The position numbers and the translations under genes were made by a program. Below, one piece after another: positions 1-10,150 of a stretch of DNA of 64,000 nt (the stretch's first letter is position 1; every line of letters begins with the position of its first letter). The notes beneath the pieces are model-generated. The model did no database searches. It was not told the origin of the DNA and worked only from the letters and a program-made list of their open reading frames with translations. Source of the stretch: Oscillospiraceae bacterium (GTDB lineage Bacteria > Bacillota > Clostridia > Oscillospirales > CAG-272); assembly GCA_015063805.1 (NCBI GenBank), contig SVTK01000004.1, positions 1 through 64,000 of the forward strand. The letters run 5' to 3'.

Positions 1-57
1 GGGGAAATGCTGGCGTACCCGGACAAAGCGCGGAATGACAACATCCCTCAGCAGTGA
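1..57 (+). CDS. C-terminal end of an unidentified protein (partial)
   Basis: From base 1 the first frame is open for 18 codons and stops with TGA at 55-57, reading as a short hydrophilic tail that ends NDNIPQQ. Codon choice is like that of neighbouring genes. It is probably the 3' end of a rightward gene converging on lysS, but 18 residues are too few to identify a family, and chance openness cannot be excluded. No clear terminator is seen in 58-98. Confidence 0.35.
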   Translation, partial: GEMLAYPDKARNDNIPQQ

Positions 58-98
58 TTGAACAATCTGCATGGTGTTTTCAGATATTCGGTTCTCTA

Positions 99-1577
99 TC
101 ACTCGGTGATGGTCTTCATGGTGGGGAAGAGCAGCACATCGCGGATGGCGGGGGAGTCGGTGAAGAGCATGCACATCCGGTCGATGCCGTAGCCGATGCC
201 GCCCGTGGGGGGCATACCCAGCTCAAGGGCGTTGAGGAAGTCCTCATCGGTGTGGTTGGCCTCTTCGTCACCGGCGGCAAACTGCTCCTCCTGTGCGGCG
301 AAGCGCTCCCGCTGGTCGATGGGGTCGTTGAGCTCGGAGTAGGCGTTGGCCATCTCCCAGCCGTTCATGAAGAACTCAAAGCGCTCCACATAATCGGGCG
401 CGTCGGGCTTACGCTTGGTGAGGGGAGAGATCTCCACGGGGTGATCCATGACGAAGGTGGGCTGTACCAGGTGATGCTCCACGAACTCCTCAAAGAAGAG
501 ATTGAGGATGTCACCCTTCTTGTGACGCTCCTCGTACTCGATGTGGTGAGCATCGGCAGCGGCGCGGGCCTCCTCCAGGGTCTTGATCTCGTTGAAGTCA
601 ACCCCGGAATACTGCTTGACTGCGTCCAGCATGGTGATGCGGGCAAAGGGCTTGCCCAGATCCATCTCAACGCCGTTGTAGGTGATCTTGGTGGTGCCCA
701 GCACCTCCATGGCCACATGACGGTACATCTCCTCGGTGAGGTCCATCATGCCGTGGTAGTCGGTGTAGGCCTGATAGAGCTCCATGAGGGTGAACTCGGG
801 ATTGTGGCGGGTGTCCAGGCCCTCGTTGCGGAAGACACGGCCGATCTCGAAGACGCGCTCCAGACCGCCCACAATGAGGCGCTTGAGGTAAAGCTCAAGG
901 GAGATACGGAGCTTGAAGTCCTCGTCCAGGGCATTGAAGTGCGTCTCAAAGGGACGGGCAGCCGCGCCGCCGGCGTTGGACACCAGCATGGGAGTCTCCA
1001 CCTCGATGAAGCCCTTGGTATCCAGGAAGCGGCGAATGGAAGCGATGATCTTGGAACGCTTGATGAAGGTATCCTTGGACTCGGGATTGGTGATCAGGTC
1101 AACGTAGCGCTGACGGTAGCGGGTATCCACATTGGTCAGACCGTGGAACTTCTCGGGCAGGGGCTGAAGGCTCTTGGAGAGCAGGGTCAGCTCGGTGGCA
1201 TGGAGGGAGATCTCCTCGGTCTTGGTCTTGAAGACGGTACCCTTGATGCCCACGATGTCGCCGATGTCCATCTTCTTGAAGCCGGCGTAGGGTTCTTCGC
1301 CGATGCTGTCACGGGCCACATAGACCTGCAGCGTGCCGGAAAGGTCCTGCACCTGGCAGAAGGAAGCCTTACCCATGATGCGCTTGGCCATGATTCGGCC
1401 GGCAACCGACACAGCCTGTCCCTCAAGGGCATCGTAGTTGGCCTTGATGTCGGCGCCGTGATGGGTCACGTCGTACTTGGTGATCTGAAAAGGATCCGCA
1501 CCTGCCTCCTGCAGTGCGGTCAGCTTCTGACGGCGGATGATTTCCTGTTCGGAAAGATTGCGTTGGGTGTTCTCCAT
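99..1577 (-). CDS. lysS: Lysyl-tRNA synthetase, class II
   Basis: This enzyme charges tRNA-Lys with lysine in the cytoplasm. The 492-residue product has the bacterial class II LysRS layout: an N-terminal OB-fold tRNA-binding domain in about the first 150 residues, then the class II catalytic core. The core contains the motif 2 segment RVFEIGRVFRNEG and the motif 3 segment GGIGYGIDR near the C-terminus. An in-frame ATG lies 39 bases further upstream. I chose the start at 1577 because AAGGAG sits seven bases before it and the product then begins MENTQRN. A TTGACT-17-TATACT promoter lies upstream on the same strand. The gene stands alone and diverges from an unknown membrane protein gene. Confidence 0.96.
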   Translation of the reverse strand: MENTQRNLSEQEIIRRQKLTALQEAGADPFQITKYDVTHHGADIKANYDALEGQAVSVAGRIMAKRIMGKASFCQVQDLSGTLQVYVARDSIGEEPYAGFKKMDIGDIVGIKGTVFKTKTEEISLHATELTLLSKSLQPLPEKFHGLTNVDTRYRQRYVDLITNPESKDTFIKRSKIIASIRRFLDTKGFIEVETPMLVSNAGGAAARPFETHFNALDEDFKLRISLELYLKRLIVGGLERVFEIGRVFRNEGLDTRHNPEFTLMELYQAYTDYHGMMDLTEEMYRHVAMEVLGTTKITYNGVEMDLGKPFARITMLDAVKQYSGVDFNEIKTLEEARAAADAHHIEYEERHKKGDILNLFFEEFVEHHLVQPTFVMDHPVEISPLTKRKPDAPDYVERFEFFMNGWEMANAYSELNDPIDQRERFAAQEEQFAAGDEEANHTDEDFLNALELGMPPTGGIGYGIDRMCMLFTDSPAIRDVLLFPTMKTITE

Positions 1578-1631
1578 AATTGTACTCCTTATGCCCGCGT
1601 GGGGCGAATTTGTCATAATACGTTATCTTAC

Positions 1632-1660
1632 AGTATAGCACAAATCTGCGGGAAAGTCAA
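1632..1660 (-). promoter_or_regulatory. Promoter of lysS
   Basis: Read on the minus strand, TTGACT (1660-1655) is followed after 17 bases by TATACT (1637-1632), about 55 bases before the lysS start. Confidence 0.75.
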
Positions 1661-1686
1661 CATTTTTCACAGCTTCTCCGCGGCAG

Positions 1687-1715
1687 TTGACAGCAGAGTG
1701 CAAACATGGTATACT
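1687..1715 (+). promoter_or_regulatory. Promoter of the 1745 membrane protein gene
   Basis: TTGACA (1687-1692), a 17-base spacer and TATACT (1710-1715) lie about 30 bases before the start codon. It diverges from the lysS promoter with 26 bases between the two -35 boxes. Confidence 0.8.
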
Positions 1716-1744
1716 GAAACCATCAAAGAGAAGGGAGAACCGTT

Positions 1745-2623
1745 ATGCGCACGCTCACCGTAACACGCGAAAAGCATTTTGCCGGCTGCCTCGGCACCAT
1801 CAAATTCTACATCGAAGATGCCAACACCCCGGATATTCACATTGACGGCCGCCCCTGCCGCCTGCTGGGCAAGCTGAAAAACGGGGAAAGTGCCAGCTGG
1901 CCCATCGACTGCGGTGCCCTGCGCATCTTTGCTCTGGCTGACCGCGCCAGCCAAAGCTACTGCCGGGATCAGTACGCCATTCCGGCCGGAGAAGAAGATC
2001 TGACCCTGTGCGGACGCTGTCACTTCAATCCCGCCAACGGAAACGCCTTTCGCTTTGCAGGCAACACCGACACAATCGCCCTGGAACAGCGAAAGAGGGG
2101 AAACCGCCGGGGATGGATTGTGCTGCTGGCGGCAATTCTCGTGGGCTTTCTGCTGGGGCTGTTTGTGATCAGCCCCCTGCTTCGCGGCATCACCCCCGAC
2201 TCCGCCAACCCCATGACCTTCTCGGCGGCGGGACTGCAGATCACCCTCACCGAGGAATTTGCCCCCGATCACACCATGGAAGGCTTCACGGTCTGCTATC
2301 TCTCTCCCCGGGTGGCGGTCTTTGCGCTGCAGGAGCCGTTTTCCCTGGCCGAGGGCTTCGGGGAACTGACCGCGGCGGAATACGGTGAACTGGTGCTGGA
2401 GGCGCTTCCCCATGGCACAGAGACCGTGACCACCGAAGAGGACGGACTGCTGTATCTGACCTACGAAGCCGATGTGGAAGGGGACCGCTTCTTCTACTTC
2501 AACACTCTGCACAAGACCGGTGATGCCTTCTGGCAGGTCTGCTTTGCCATGCCCGCCGACCTGGCCGACACCCAGCTGGATACCCTCATGACCTGGGCAA
2601 ACTCGATCCGTTTCACCGATTGA
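1745..2623 (+). CDS. Unknown single-pass membrane protein
   Basis: I do not recognise this 292-residue protein. The first 120 residues are soluble, with scattered Cys and His residues (including CGRCH around residue 90). A basic RKRGNRRG stretch follows, then one strong hydrophobic helix at about residues 125-147. After it comes an extracytoplasmic domain of about 145 residues rich in acidic and aromatic residues. The arrangement suggests a cytoplasmic N-terminus and an exported C-terminal domain. AAGGGAG precedes the ATG, with a consensus-like promoter upstream and a strong terminator just after the stop, so it is a monocistronic gene. No catalytic motif is visible. Confidence 0.75.
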   Translation: MRTLTVTREKHFAGCLGTIKFYIEDANTPDIHIDGRPCRLLGKLKNGESASWPIDCGALRIFALADRASQSYCRDQYAIPAGEEDLTLCGRCHFNPANGNAFRFAGNTDTIALEQRKRGNRRGWIVLLAAILVGFLLGLFVISPLLRGITPDSANPMTFSAAGLQITLTEEFAPDHTMEGFTVCYLSPRVAVFALQEPFSLAEGFGELTAAEYGELVLEALPHGTETVTTEEDGLLYLTYEADVEGDRFFYFNTLHKTGDAFWQVCFAMPADLADTQLDTLMTWANSIRFTD

Positions 2624-2634
2624 TGCTGCACGCA

Positions 2635-2672
2635 CAAAAAGGATGTCATGCACCTGCATGACATCCTTTTTT
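2635..2672. terminator. Bidirectional terminator between converging genes
   Basis: A perfect long hairpin (AAAAAGGATGTCATGCA, two-base loop, complementary arm) with A- and T-runs on its two sides lies between the 1745 gene and the leftward glycerate kinase gene. It can terminate both. Confidence 0.9.
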
Positions 2673-2679
2673 CGTTGGC

Positions 2680-4233
2680 TTATTCTACGATTGCGTTGAA
2701 GGTGTCCCACGCCGCGGCGGGGGTGTCCAGCGCAAGGGCTCTCTCTTCCATGGGGCAGATCCCGTCCCCCCGGCGGTTGATGATCTTCTCCACTACCTGC
2801 CCGGCGCTGTGGGGGATCTGCTGTGCGGTCAGCCAAACCTCGGCAGCCGCGCTCATAACCTCACCGTGCACCGCCGCCGCGCTGCCGTGGGCGAAGAGGT
2901 AGGCCGCCGCAAGGCCGACGATCTTATCGGCTACGGCACAGCCGGCGAAGGCACAGGCATCCTCCCGCATGGCACGGACGATTGGGGCAATCCCCGAGCC
3001 GTCAAAGCAGCGAGGGGTATCACCGGGGCGAACGCTGACGCAGGCCGCGCCGCACTCCCGCAGGTGCGCGGCGGCATGGCGAAGTCCCGCTTCCCGGGGA
3101 TCGGCGGGGATCAGCATCCGCGCCAGTCTGCCCGCCGCGCGGATCAGTCCGGCCTCGGCATTCTGCATGGCCTGCTCCAGGGTACAGGGGGCATCGAGGA
3201 TGCTCATCACGCCCCGCACCCCCGCCGCCTCCAGGGCATCCAGGGCGGCATCGTCGCACTTCAGCGAGCCGGACAGCACATACACCGGCACACCTTTTGC
3301 CTGTGCCCGACGGGCAATCCCCGCCACCGCCTTGCCGCAGGCCGACTGTCCGTCGGTGCGCCCCTCGCCGCTGATGACAAAGGCGCAGTCCTCCAGCTTT
3401 TTGTCAAAATCCAGGGTATCCAGCACCGCATCAATGCCGCTGCAGATCCGCGCAGGGGTGAAGGCAATCAGCCCCAGGGGCAGGCCGCCGCCGGCACCGC
3501 ATCCCGGCACCGTCATGACAGGCCGTCCGGCGGCCTCGTCCACCAGGCGGCCGAAATTCATCATCCCCGCCTCAAGCAGGGCAAGTGCCTCAGCATCAGC
3601 CCCCTTTTGCGGGCCGTAAACCGCCGTGGCACCACGGCCCCCGCAAAGGGGATTGGTCACATCGGTAGCCACCGTCACGGTACATTCGGCCAGGCGGGGA
3701 TCCAGCCCCGACACATCAATGGCGGTAATCCTGCCCAGGTTACCGCCGCAGGGCTGCACAGGCTGTCCGTCCGCGCCCAACAGACGCAGGCCCAGGGCGG
3801 CCATCATGCCGCTGCCGCCGTCGTTGGTGGCGCTCCCCCCTACGGTGATCAGCAGGTGACGGCAGCCCCGGTCAAGGGCAGCGACAATCATCTCCCCCAC
3901 CCCGTAGGTGGAAGCAAGGAGGGGATTGCGCTCATGGTCGGCCAGCTGGGTCAGCCCCGCGGCCTGGGCCATCTCAATGACGGCGGTATCCTGTCCCAAA
4001 ATCCCCAGCTGCGCCGTAACCGGGCGGCCCAGGGCATCGTGCACTGCCACCGCGACACGGGCATCGGGGTGACAGAGGGCATCCAGCGTTCCCTCGCCCC
4101 CATCGGCGATGGGCAGGGGAATGGGGTTCGCATCGGGGCGAGCGGCCGTGATCCCGCGGCAAAGGGCCGCGGCGGCATCGGGGGCGGAAATGCTTCCCTT
4201 GAAGGAATCGGGACAGACGAGAATATGTGCCAT
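2680..4233 (-). CDS. Glycerate kinase fused to a DUF1893-like domain
   Basis: Residues 1 to about 370 form a complete type II (GlxK/GarK-like) glycerate kinase, which phosphorylates glycerate from ATP. It begins with the family's CPDSFKGS motif, followed by IADGGEGT, GGSATNDGG and GEGRTDGQSACGK. From about residue 375 to 517 there is a second domain with the hallmarks of DUF1893: ADKIVGLAAA, a mid-domain VMSAAAEVW segment and a terminal INRRGDGICPMEE motif. The usual kinase is about 375-380 residues, so this is a genuine fusion without a frameshift. AAAGGA precedes the start. A minus-strand TTTACA-17-TATAAT promoter lies upstream, and its leader carries a GC-rich hairpin at 4261-4283. The DUF1893 role is unknown to me. 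Confidence 0.9.
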   Translation of the reverse strand: MAHILVCPDSFKGSISAPDAAAALCRGITAARPDANPIPLPIADGGEGTLDALCHPDARVAVAVHDALGRPVTAQLGILGQDTAVIEMAQAAGLTQLADHERNPLLASTYGVGEMIVAALDRGCRHLLITVGGSATNDGGSGMMAALGLRLLGADGQPVQPCGGNLGRITAIDVSGLDPRLAECTVTVATDVTNPLCGGRGATAVYGPQKGADAEALALLEAGMMNFGRLVDEAAGRPVMTVPGCGAGGGLPLGLIAFTPARICSGIDAVLDTLDFDKKLEDCAFVISGEGRTDGQSACGKAVAGIARRAQAKGVPVYVLSGSLKCDDAALDALEAAGVRGVMSILDAPCTLEQAMQNAEAGLIRAAGRLARMLIPADPREAGLRHAAAHLRECGAACVSVRPGDTPRCFDGSGIAPIVRAMREDACAFAGCAVADKIVGLAAAYLFAHGSAAAVHGEVMSAAAEVWLTAQQIPHSAGQVVEKIINRRGDGICPMEERALALDTPAAAWDTFNAIVE

Positions 4234-4306
4234 TGCAGTTTTTCCTTTCGGCAGTTGTGACCGGGCGGCAAAGCGCCGCCCGGGGGATTTTCATAGAATC
4301 GGCTAT

Positions 4307-4335
4307 ATTATAGCAAAAAAAATCCGCGCTGTAAA
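4307..4335 (-). promoter_or_regulatory. Promoter of the glycerate kinase fusion gene
   Basis: On the minus strand, TTTACA (4335-4330), 17 bases and TATAAT (4312-4307). The roughly 65-base leader contains a nine-base-pair GC-rich hairpin (CCGGGCGGC, loop, complement) at 4261-4283. Confidence 0.75.
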
Positions 4336-4385
4336 GAACGATTGCAGTTTTTGCCCAGAAATCTGCGAAAAGTCTTCCTTTATAC

Positions 4386-4414
4386 TTGTCAAATGCCGTT
4401 TTGTGTGGTATAAT
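4386..4414 (+). promoter_or_regulatory. Upstream promoter of the pyrimidine operon
   Basis: TTGTCA (4386-4391), 17 bases and TATAAT (4409-4414). It lies 79 bases upstream of the second, stronger-looking promoter, giving pyrC two tandem start regions. Confidence 0.7.
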
Positions 4415-4464
4415 GAATTGGAATGGGATCATCGCTCGAATGAAAGAAAATGATAAATTCATGC

Positions 4465-4493
4465 TTGACAAAGATGATGCCTTGTGATATAAT
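4465..4493 (+). promoter_or_regulatory. Main promoter of the pyrimidine operon
   Basis: A perfect TTGACA (4465-4470), a 17-base spacer and TATAAT (4488-4493) with an extended TG one base before the -10 box. The leader to pyrC is only about 35 bases. No PyrR-type attenuator or long leader hairpin is visible. Confidence 0.92.
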
Positions 4494-4534
4494 ATTGAAG
4501 ATTTAGGCATTTTCCAAAGGAAGGAGATTTTCGA

Positions 4535-5800
4535 ATGCGTTATTTGCTTTCCGGCGCACAGGTTTACGGCGAAAACGGCTTCACCCGTCAGGACATTCTG
4601 GTGGACAACGGGCGTATTGTTTCGGTTATGGCCCCCGTCTCTTCTGTTCCCGCCGATACCACGCCGATTGACCTTCGTGATCTGTTTCTTTTTCCCGGTT
4701 TCGTTGATGTTCATGTACATCTTCGAGAGCCGGGTTTTTCTTATAAAGAAACCATCGCTACCGGCACTGCGGCAGCGGCTCGGGGTGGGTTCACCTCGGT
4801 CTGCTCCATGCCGAACCTTAACCCCGCCCCCGACAGCGCGGAAAACCTGGCCGCGCAGACCGCCATCATCCGCCGAGATGCGGCGGTGCACGTCCACCCC
4901 TATGGCACCCTGACGGTTGGCCGGGCGGGCACACAAGTCGCTCCCTTGGCCGAGATGACCGGAGCCGTTGCCTTCTCGGATGACGGATCGGGCGTGCAGG
5001 AGGACGCGGTCATGCGGGAGGCCATGCGCACCGCGGCGGGACTGAACAAAATTGTTGCCGCCCACTGTGAGGTCAACGACCTTCTGCGCGGGGGCTATAT
5101 CCACGACGGCGAATACGCCGCCGCCCACGGGCACCGGGGTATTTGCGCCGAGAGCGAGTGGGGACAGATCAAGCGTGACCTTGAGCTGGTGCGGGAGACG
5201 GGAGTCAAGTACCATGTCTGCCACATTTCCTGCGCCGAGAGCGTGGAGCTCATCCGCGCCGCCAAGGCCGAGGGACTGGATGTAACCTGCGAAACAGGCC
5301 CCCACTACCTCACCCTCACCGACGCCGACCTGGAAGAGGACGGCCGCTTCAAAATGAACCCTCCCCTCAGGTCCCCCCGCGACCGCGCGGCCTTGATCGA
5401 GGGCATCGCGGACGGCACGGTGGACATGATCGCCACCGACCACGCCCCCCACTCGACCGAGGAGAAGTCCCGCGGCCTTGAGAAGAGTGCCATGGGTGTG
5501 GTGGGACTGGAGACCGCCTTCGCCGTCTGCTACACGCACCTGGTCAAAACCGGGATCATTTCCCTCCCCCGGCTCATCGAACTGATGAGCATCACCCCAG
5601 CCCGCCGCTTCGGCATCGGCGCGGCACTGGAAGCGGGGCAGCCCGCCGATCTGTGCGCATTCGCACTGGATGAATCGTTTACCGTCGACCCGAGCAAATT
5701 CGCCTCCATGGGAAAAGCCACGCCCTTCGCCGGGCAGCGGCTGTTCGGTGTCTGCAAATATACCATAGTCAACGGAGGTATCGTATGGCAGCAATCTTAA
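4535..5800 (+). CDS. pyrC: Dihydroorotase
   Basis: It closes carbamoyl-aspartate to dihydroorotate, step three of UMP synthesis. The 421-residue size and sequence match the Gram-positive type I dihydroorotase. Visible motifs are FVDVHVHLREPGF (two metal histidines and the substrate arginine), AHCE, CHIS, ETGPHYL and the catalytic-Asp segment IATDHAPH. GGAAGGAG precedes the ATG. It is the first gene of the nine-gene pyr operon, so its order differs from the enzyme order of the pathway. Its last 16 bases overlap carA, which suggests translational coupling. Confidence 0.96.
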   Translation: MRYLLSGAQVYGENGFTRQDILVDNGRIVSVMAPVSSVPADTTPIDLRDLFLFPGFVDVHVHLREPGFSYKETIATGTAAAARGGFTSVCSMPNLNPAPDSAENLAAQTAIIRRDAAVHVHPYGTLTVGRAGTQVAPLAEMTGAVAFSDDGSGVQEDAVMREAMRTAAGLNKIVAAHCEVNDLLRGGYIHDGEYAAAHGHRGICAESEWGQIKRDLELVRETGVKYHVCHISCAESVELIRAAKAEGLDVTCETGPHYLTLTDADLEEDGRFKMNPPLRSPRDRAALIEGIADGTVDMIATDHAPHSTEEKSRGLEKSAMGVVGLETAFAVCYTHLVKTGIISLPRLIELMSITPARRFGIGAALEAGQPADLCAFALDESFTVDPSKFASMGKATPFAGQRLFGVCKYTIVNGGIVWQQS

Positions 5801-6888
5801 AACCCTATGACCGAAAGATCGTCCTGGAAACCGGCGCCGAGTACTACGGCTACGGCTTCGGTGACCGCGGCGAGCGCATCGCCGAGATCGTCTTCAACAA
5901 TTCCATGGTGGGCTATCAGGAGATTGTCTCCGACCCCGCCTACACCGGCAAAATGGTGGTCATGACCTATCCCCTCATCGGCAACTACGGTATCGCCGAC
6001 GATGACTTTGAGACCCGCACCCTTACCGCCGGCGGTCTCATCGTCCGTGAATATAACGACTTCCCCAGCAACTTCCGCTACACCAAGACCCTCTCGGAAA
6101 TCCTGGAGGAGAGCCACATTCCCGCCATCTCGGGCATCGACACCCGGGCTCTGACCCGCAGCATCCGGGAAGGCGGCAGCTGCCGCGTCATCATCACCGA
6201 CGCCGACACGCCCAAGGATGTGGCATTGGCCCGCATGGCCACCGCCCCCGCCGAGCATGATCTCGTGGCGCAGGTCAGCTGCCGCAAGCGCTGGTACTCC
6301 CGCACCTCCAACCACCAGTTCAATGTGGTGGCAGTGGACTGCGGCATCAAGCTCAACGTTATCCGCGAGCTCAACGCCCGGGGCTGCAACGTCACCATCG
6401 TGCCCTGGAACACCTCTGCCGCCGACGTACTGGGGATGCATCCCGACGGCGTAGTCATCGCAGGCGGCCCCGGCGCCCCCGAAGATCTCCCCCAGGTGGC
6501 AGAGCTGGTCCGTGAGCTGAAGGGCAAACTGCCCATCTTCGGCATTGCCCTGGGCTGCCAGCTTATCGCCATGGCCTACGGCGCAGGTGCCACCAAGCTG
6601 AAGTTCGGTCACCACGGCGGCTATCCCGTCAAAAACACCGTCACCGGCAAGATCGTCATGTCCTCCCAGAATCACATCTGGGCGGTGGATGAAGAGACCC
6701 TCTCCGGCACGCCCCTTACCGTAACCTACCGCAACCTGGCCGATAACACCGTCGCCGGTGTGGCCATCCCCGCTGACCGAGTGCTGGGCGTACAGTTCTG
6801 CCCCGAGTCCGCCCCCGGTCCCCAGGACAGCGAATATGTCTTTGATGAATTCATTACCCTCATGAAGGAGGCGAGCGCAAATGCCTAA
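5785..6888 (+). CDS. carA: Carbamoyl phosphate synthase small subunit
   Basis: This glutaminase subunit releases ammonia from glutamine for CarB. The 367-residue protein has the N-terminal CarA domain ([15 protein letters not shown]) and a C-terminal class I amidotransferase domain. The usual nucleophile segment reads [10 protein letters not shown], with Cys at about residue 255, and the histidine/glutamate region reads [16 protein letters not shown] precedes the start, which lies inside the pyrC reading frame. The stop overlaps carB by eight bases. CarA supplies both pyrimidines and arginine. The location here suggests the pyrimidine role dominates expression. Confidence 0.96.
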   Translation: MAAILKPYDRKIVLETGAEYYGYGFGDRGERIAEIVFNNSMVGYQEIVSDPAYTGKMVVMTYPLIGNYGIADDDFETRTLTAGGLIVREYNDFPSNFRYTKTLSEILEESHIPAISGIDTRALTRSIREGGSCRVIITDADTPKDVALARMATAPAEHDLVAQVSCRKRWYSRTSNHQFNVVAVDCGIKLNVIRELNARGCNVTIVPWNTSAADVLGMHPDGVVIAGGPGAPEDLPQVAELVRELKGKLPIFGIALGCQLIAMAYGAGATKLKFGHHGGYPVKNTVTGKIVMSSQNHIWAVDEETLSGTPLTVTYRNLADNTVAGVAIPADRVLGVQFCPESAPGPQDSEYVFDEFITLMKEASANA

Positions 6889-9800
6889 GCGTACCGATCT
6901 GCATAAAATTCTCGTCATCGGCTCCGGCCCCATCGTCATCGGACAGGCCGCCGAGTTTGACTACGCGGGCACCCAGGCCTGCCTGGCTCTCAAGGAAGAG
7001 GGTTACGAGGTCATCCTGGTCAACTCCAACCCCGCCACCATCATGACCGACACCACCATTGCCGACAAGGTGTACATGGAACCTCTGACCCTGGAATATG
7101 TGGCCAAGATCCTCCGCTATGAGCGTCCGGACGCCATCGTTCCCGGTATCGGCGGTCAGACCGGCCTGAACCTGGCCATGCAGCTCTCCAAGAAGGGCAT
7201 TCTCAGCGAGTGCCAGGTGGAGCTGCTGGGCACCAAATTTGAGAGTATCGACTGCGCCGAGGACCGCGAGCGCTTCAAGGAGCTCTGCCGCGCCCTGGGC
7301 GAGCCTGTTCCCCCGTCCTGCATCACCCATTCCATCGAAGAGGGTGTCGCAGCTGCCGAGGAGATCGGTTATCCCGTGGTGCTCCGCCCCGCCTTTACCC
7401 TGGGCGGCACCGGCGGCGGCTTTGCCGACAACGAGGAGGAGCTCCGCGATCTCATGAAGAACGGCCTTGCCCTCTCCCCCGTACATCAGGTGCTGGTGGA
7501 GAAGAGCATCAAGGGCTACAAGGAGATCGAGTTTGAGGTCATGCGGGATGCCAATGACACCGCCATCGCCATCTGCTCCATGGAGAACATTGACCCCGTG
7601 GGCATTCACACCGGCGACTCCATCGTAGTTGCCCCCGCACAGACCCTGACCAACCGGGAATACCATATGCTCCGGGACAGCGCCCTGAAGATCATCCGCG
7701 CGCTCGGCATTGAAGGCGGCTGCAATGTGCAGTTTGCCCTGGACCCCGAATCCTTCAACTACTACCTCATCGAGGTCAACCCCCGGGTTTCCCGCTCCTC
7801 CGCCCTGGCTTCCAAGGCATCGGGCTATCCCATCGCCCGGGTCACCGCTAAGGTGGCAGTGGGTATGCACCTGGATGAGATCCAGCTGGCCAACACTTCG
7901 GCCGCTTTCGAGCCCGCCATCGACTATGTGGTCACCAAGATGGCCCGCTTCCCCTTCGACAAATTCGCTGACGCTTCCAACAAGCTCTCCACCCAGATGA
8001 AGGCCACGGGTGAAGTCATGAGCATCGGCCGCACCATTGAGGAGAGCCTGCTCAAGGCCATGCGCTCCCTGGAAATCGGTGTCTGCCACTGCCATATGCC
8101 CAAGTTCGACGGCATGAGCAAGGCTGATCTGCTGAAATACGTGGTGGACGGCACCGACGACCGCATCTATGCCATCGCCCAGCTGATCCGCCTGGGCACC
8201 GACCTGGGTCTGATCTGCAACGCCACCCAGATCGATATGCTCTTCCTTGACAAGATCCGCAACATCGTGGAGTTTGAGAAGACGGTTGCCGCCGCCCCCG
8301 GGGACATTGCCGTCCTCACCGCCGCCAAGCGCATGGGCTTCTCGGACAAGTATATCGCCCGCCTTTGGGCCTGCCCCGAGGATGAGATCTGGGCCATCCG
8401 CTGCCGTGAAAACCTCTTCCCCGTTTACAAGATGATCGACTCCTGCGCCGCCGAGGTGAAGAGCAACGTGCCCTATCTCTACTCCACCTATGAGGACGAG
8501 AACGAGTCGATTCCCAGCGACCGCAAGAAGATCGTGGTGCTGGGCTCCGGCCCCATCCGCATCGGCCAGGGCGTGGAGTTCGACTACTCCACCGTCCACG
8601 CCATCACCACCATCCGCCGCGCCGGCTACGAGGCCATCATCATCAACAACAACCCCGAGACGGTTTCCACCGACTACACCACCTCCGACAAGCTCTACTT
8701 TGAGCCCCTGACGGTGGAGGATGTCATGAATGTCATCCATCTGGAGCAGCCCATGGGCGTCATTGCCTCCCTGGGCGGACAGACCGCCATCAACCTGGCC
8801 GAGCCCCTGATGAAGCGGGGTGTACAGCTCATCGGTACCGACTGCGCCGCCATCGAGCGGGCCGAGAACCGGGATGCCTTTGAGAAGATCATGGAGGAAC
8901 TGCAGATTCCCCAGCCCATGGGATGCGCCGTCACCAACATTGAGGACGGCGTAGCCGCTGCCGCACGGATCGGCTACCCTGTGCTGGTTCGTCCCAGCTA
9001 TGTTCTGGGCGGCCGGGCCATGCAGATCGTTCCCGATGAGCCCTCCCTGCGCCGCTATCTGAAGACAGCGGTGGAGATCGACGAGGATCGCCCTGTGCTG
9101 GTTGACCGCTACATTGTGGGCAAGGAAGTGGAGGTCGACGCTGTCTGCGACGGCACCGATGTTTTCGTGCCCGGCATTATGGAGCACGTTGAGCGCACCG
9201 GCGTTCACTCGGGCGACTCCATCAGCGTATATCCCTCCTTCAGCATTTCTCAGGCGGTGAAGGACAAGATCCTGGACTACACCCGCCGTTTGGGCCTGGG
9301 CATTGGGATTGTGGGTCTGTTCAACATTCAGTTTATCGTTGACCCCAAGGAAGATGTTTACGTCATTGAGGTTAACCCCCGTTCCTCCCGCACCGTGCCC
9401 TTCCTCTCCAAGGCAACCGGCTGGTCGCTGGCAGACATCGCCACCCTGGCAATTTTGGGTAAATCCCTCAAGGAGCAGAGGATCACCGAGATGTATCCCG
9501 CTGAGAAGCAGCGCTGGTATGTGAAGGCCCCCGCCTTCTCCTTCTCTAAGCTTCGCGGCCTGGATGCTTACCTCTCCCCCGAGATGAAGTCCACCGGTGA
9601 GGCCATCGGTTACGACAACACACTGACCCGTGCCCTGTACAAAGCCCTGCAGGCGTCGGGGATGCACGTCATGAACTACGGCACGGTGCTGGTCACCATT
9701 GCCGACAAGGACAAGCCCGAGGCGCTTCCTCTGATCCGCCGTTTCTACAACCTGGGCTTCAACATTGAGGCCACCCACGGCACCGCCAAGTTCCTCAAGG

Positions 9801-10057
9801 AGCACGGCATCCGCACCAAGGAACGCCGCAAGATCAGCGACGGCTCGGATGAGATCCTCAACTCCATTCGCCGGGGTTATGTGACCTATGTGATCAACAC
9901 CCGCGGTCTGGACGGAAGCGGTTTCTCGGACGGTCATGAGATCCGTCAGGCAGCTGTGGAGAATAATGTGACGATGTTCACGGCGCTTGACACGGTGAAG
10001 GTTCTGCTGGATGTGCTGGAGGAGACGACGCTGACCATTTCCACCATTGACGGTTGA
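6881..10057 (+). CDS. carB: Carbamoyl phosphate synthase large subunit
   Basis: It makes carbamoyl phosphate from bicarbonate, ammonia and two ATP. The 1058-residue protein shows the two duplicated ATP-grasp halves. Each begins with a GSGPI[VR]IGQ segment (near residues 10 and 555) and carries the E(V/I)NPR[VS]SRSS-type metal motif. The C-terminal 130 residues form the MGS-like allosteric domain that usually binds UMP or ornithine. The length is normal for the family. Translation is coupled to carA through an eight-base overlap. A 93-base gap to pyrK holds two hairpins. Confidence 0.97.
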   Translation: MPKRTDLHKILVIGSGPIVIGQAAEFDYAGTQACLALKEEGYEVILVNSNPATIMTDTTIADKVYMEPLTLEYVAKILRYERPDAIVPGIGGQTGLNLAMQLSKKGILSECQVELLGTKFESIDCAEDRERFKELCRALGEPVPPSCITHSIEEGVAAAEEIGYPVVLRPAFTLGGTGGGFADNEEELRDLMKNGLALSPVHQVLVEKSIKGYKEIEFEVMRDANDTAIAICSMENIDPVGIHTGDSIVVAPAQTLTNREYHMLRDSALKIIRALGIEGGCNVQFALDPESFNYYLIEVNPRVSRSSALASKASGYPIARVTAKVAVGMHLDEIQLANTSAAFEPAIDYVVTKMARFPFDKFADASNKLSTQMKATGEVMSIGRTIEESLLKAMRSLEIGVCHCHMPKFDGMSKADLLKYVVDGTDDRIYAIAQLIRLGTDLGLICNATQIDMLFLDKIRNIVEFEKTVAAAPGDIAVLTAAKRMGFSDKYIARLWACPEDEIWAIRCRENLFPVYKMIDSCAAEVKSNVPYLYSTYEDENESIPSDRKKIVVLGSGPIRIGQGVEFDYSTVHAITTIRRAGYEAIIINNNPETVSTDYTTSDKLYFEPLTVEDVMNVIHLEQPMGVIASLGGQTAINLAEPLMKRGVQLIGTDCAAIERAENRDAFEKIMEELQIPQPMGCAVTNIEDGVAAAARIGYPVLVRPSYVLGGRAMQIVPDEPSLRRYLKTAVEIDEDRPVLVDRYIVGKEVEVDAVCDGTDVFVPGIMEHVERTGVHSGDSISVYPSFSISQAVKDKILDYTRRLGLGIGIVGLFNIQFIVDPKEDVYVIEVNPRSSRTVPFLSKATGWSLADIATLAILGKSLKEQRITEMYPAEKQRWYVKAPAFSFSKLRGLDAYLSPEMKSTGEAIGYDNTLTRALYKALQASGMHVMNYGTVLVTIADKDKPEALPLIRRFYNLGFNIEATHGTAKFLKEHGIRTKERRKISDGSDEILNSIRRGYVTYVINTRGLDGSGFSDGHEIRQAAVENNVTMFTALDTVKVLLDVLEETTLTISTIDG

Positions 10058-10061
10058 TTTT

Positions 10062-10115
10062 CGGGGCTTTGCCCCGGACCCCACCAAGGGAACTTTTTGA
10101 AAAAAGTTCCCTTGG
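10062..10115. repeat. Two hairpins in the carB-pyrK gap, one of the family A palindromes
   Basis: CGGGGC-TTT-GCCCCG (10062-10076) is followed by a perfect palindrome CCAAGGGAAC with a TTTTTGAAAAAA centre and its complement (10084-10115), then an AAAAACTTT-like tail. The centre and tail match the repeats at 15735, 16762, 29565, 56750 and 58011, while the arms differ. There is no U-tract, so it is not a standard terminator. Confidence 0.75.
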
Positions 10116-10150
10116 AACCTTCAAAAACTTTCCAGAAAGGGGTTCTTCTG

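Noticed and set aside
54-1763. A 569-residue open frame antisense to lysS
   Set aside because: Frame openness follows from GC-rich third positions of lysS, there is no ribosome site, and the product has repetitive Gly/Leu/His content.
4494-4534. A PyrR-type attenuator in the pyr leader
   Set aside because: The leader after the main promoter is about 35 bases and contains no hairpin set or PyrR-box-like sequence.
6860-10087. A 1075-residue open frame opposite carB
   Set aside because: It mirrors the carB gene exactly. The carB protein is a full, recognised family member and the mirror is not.
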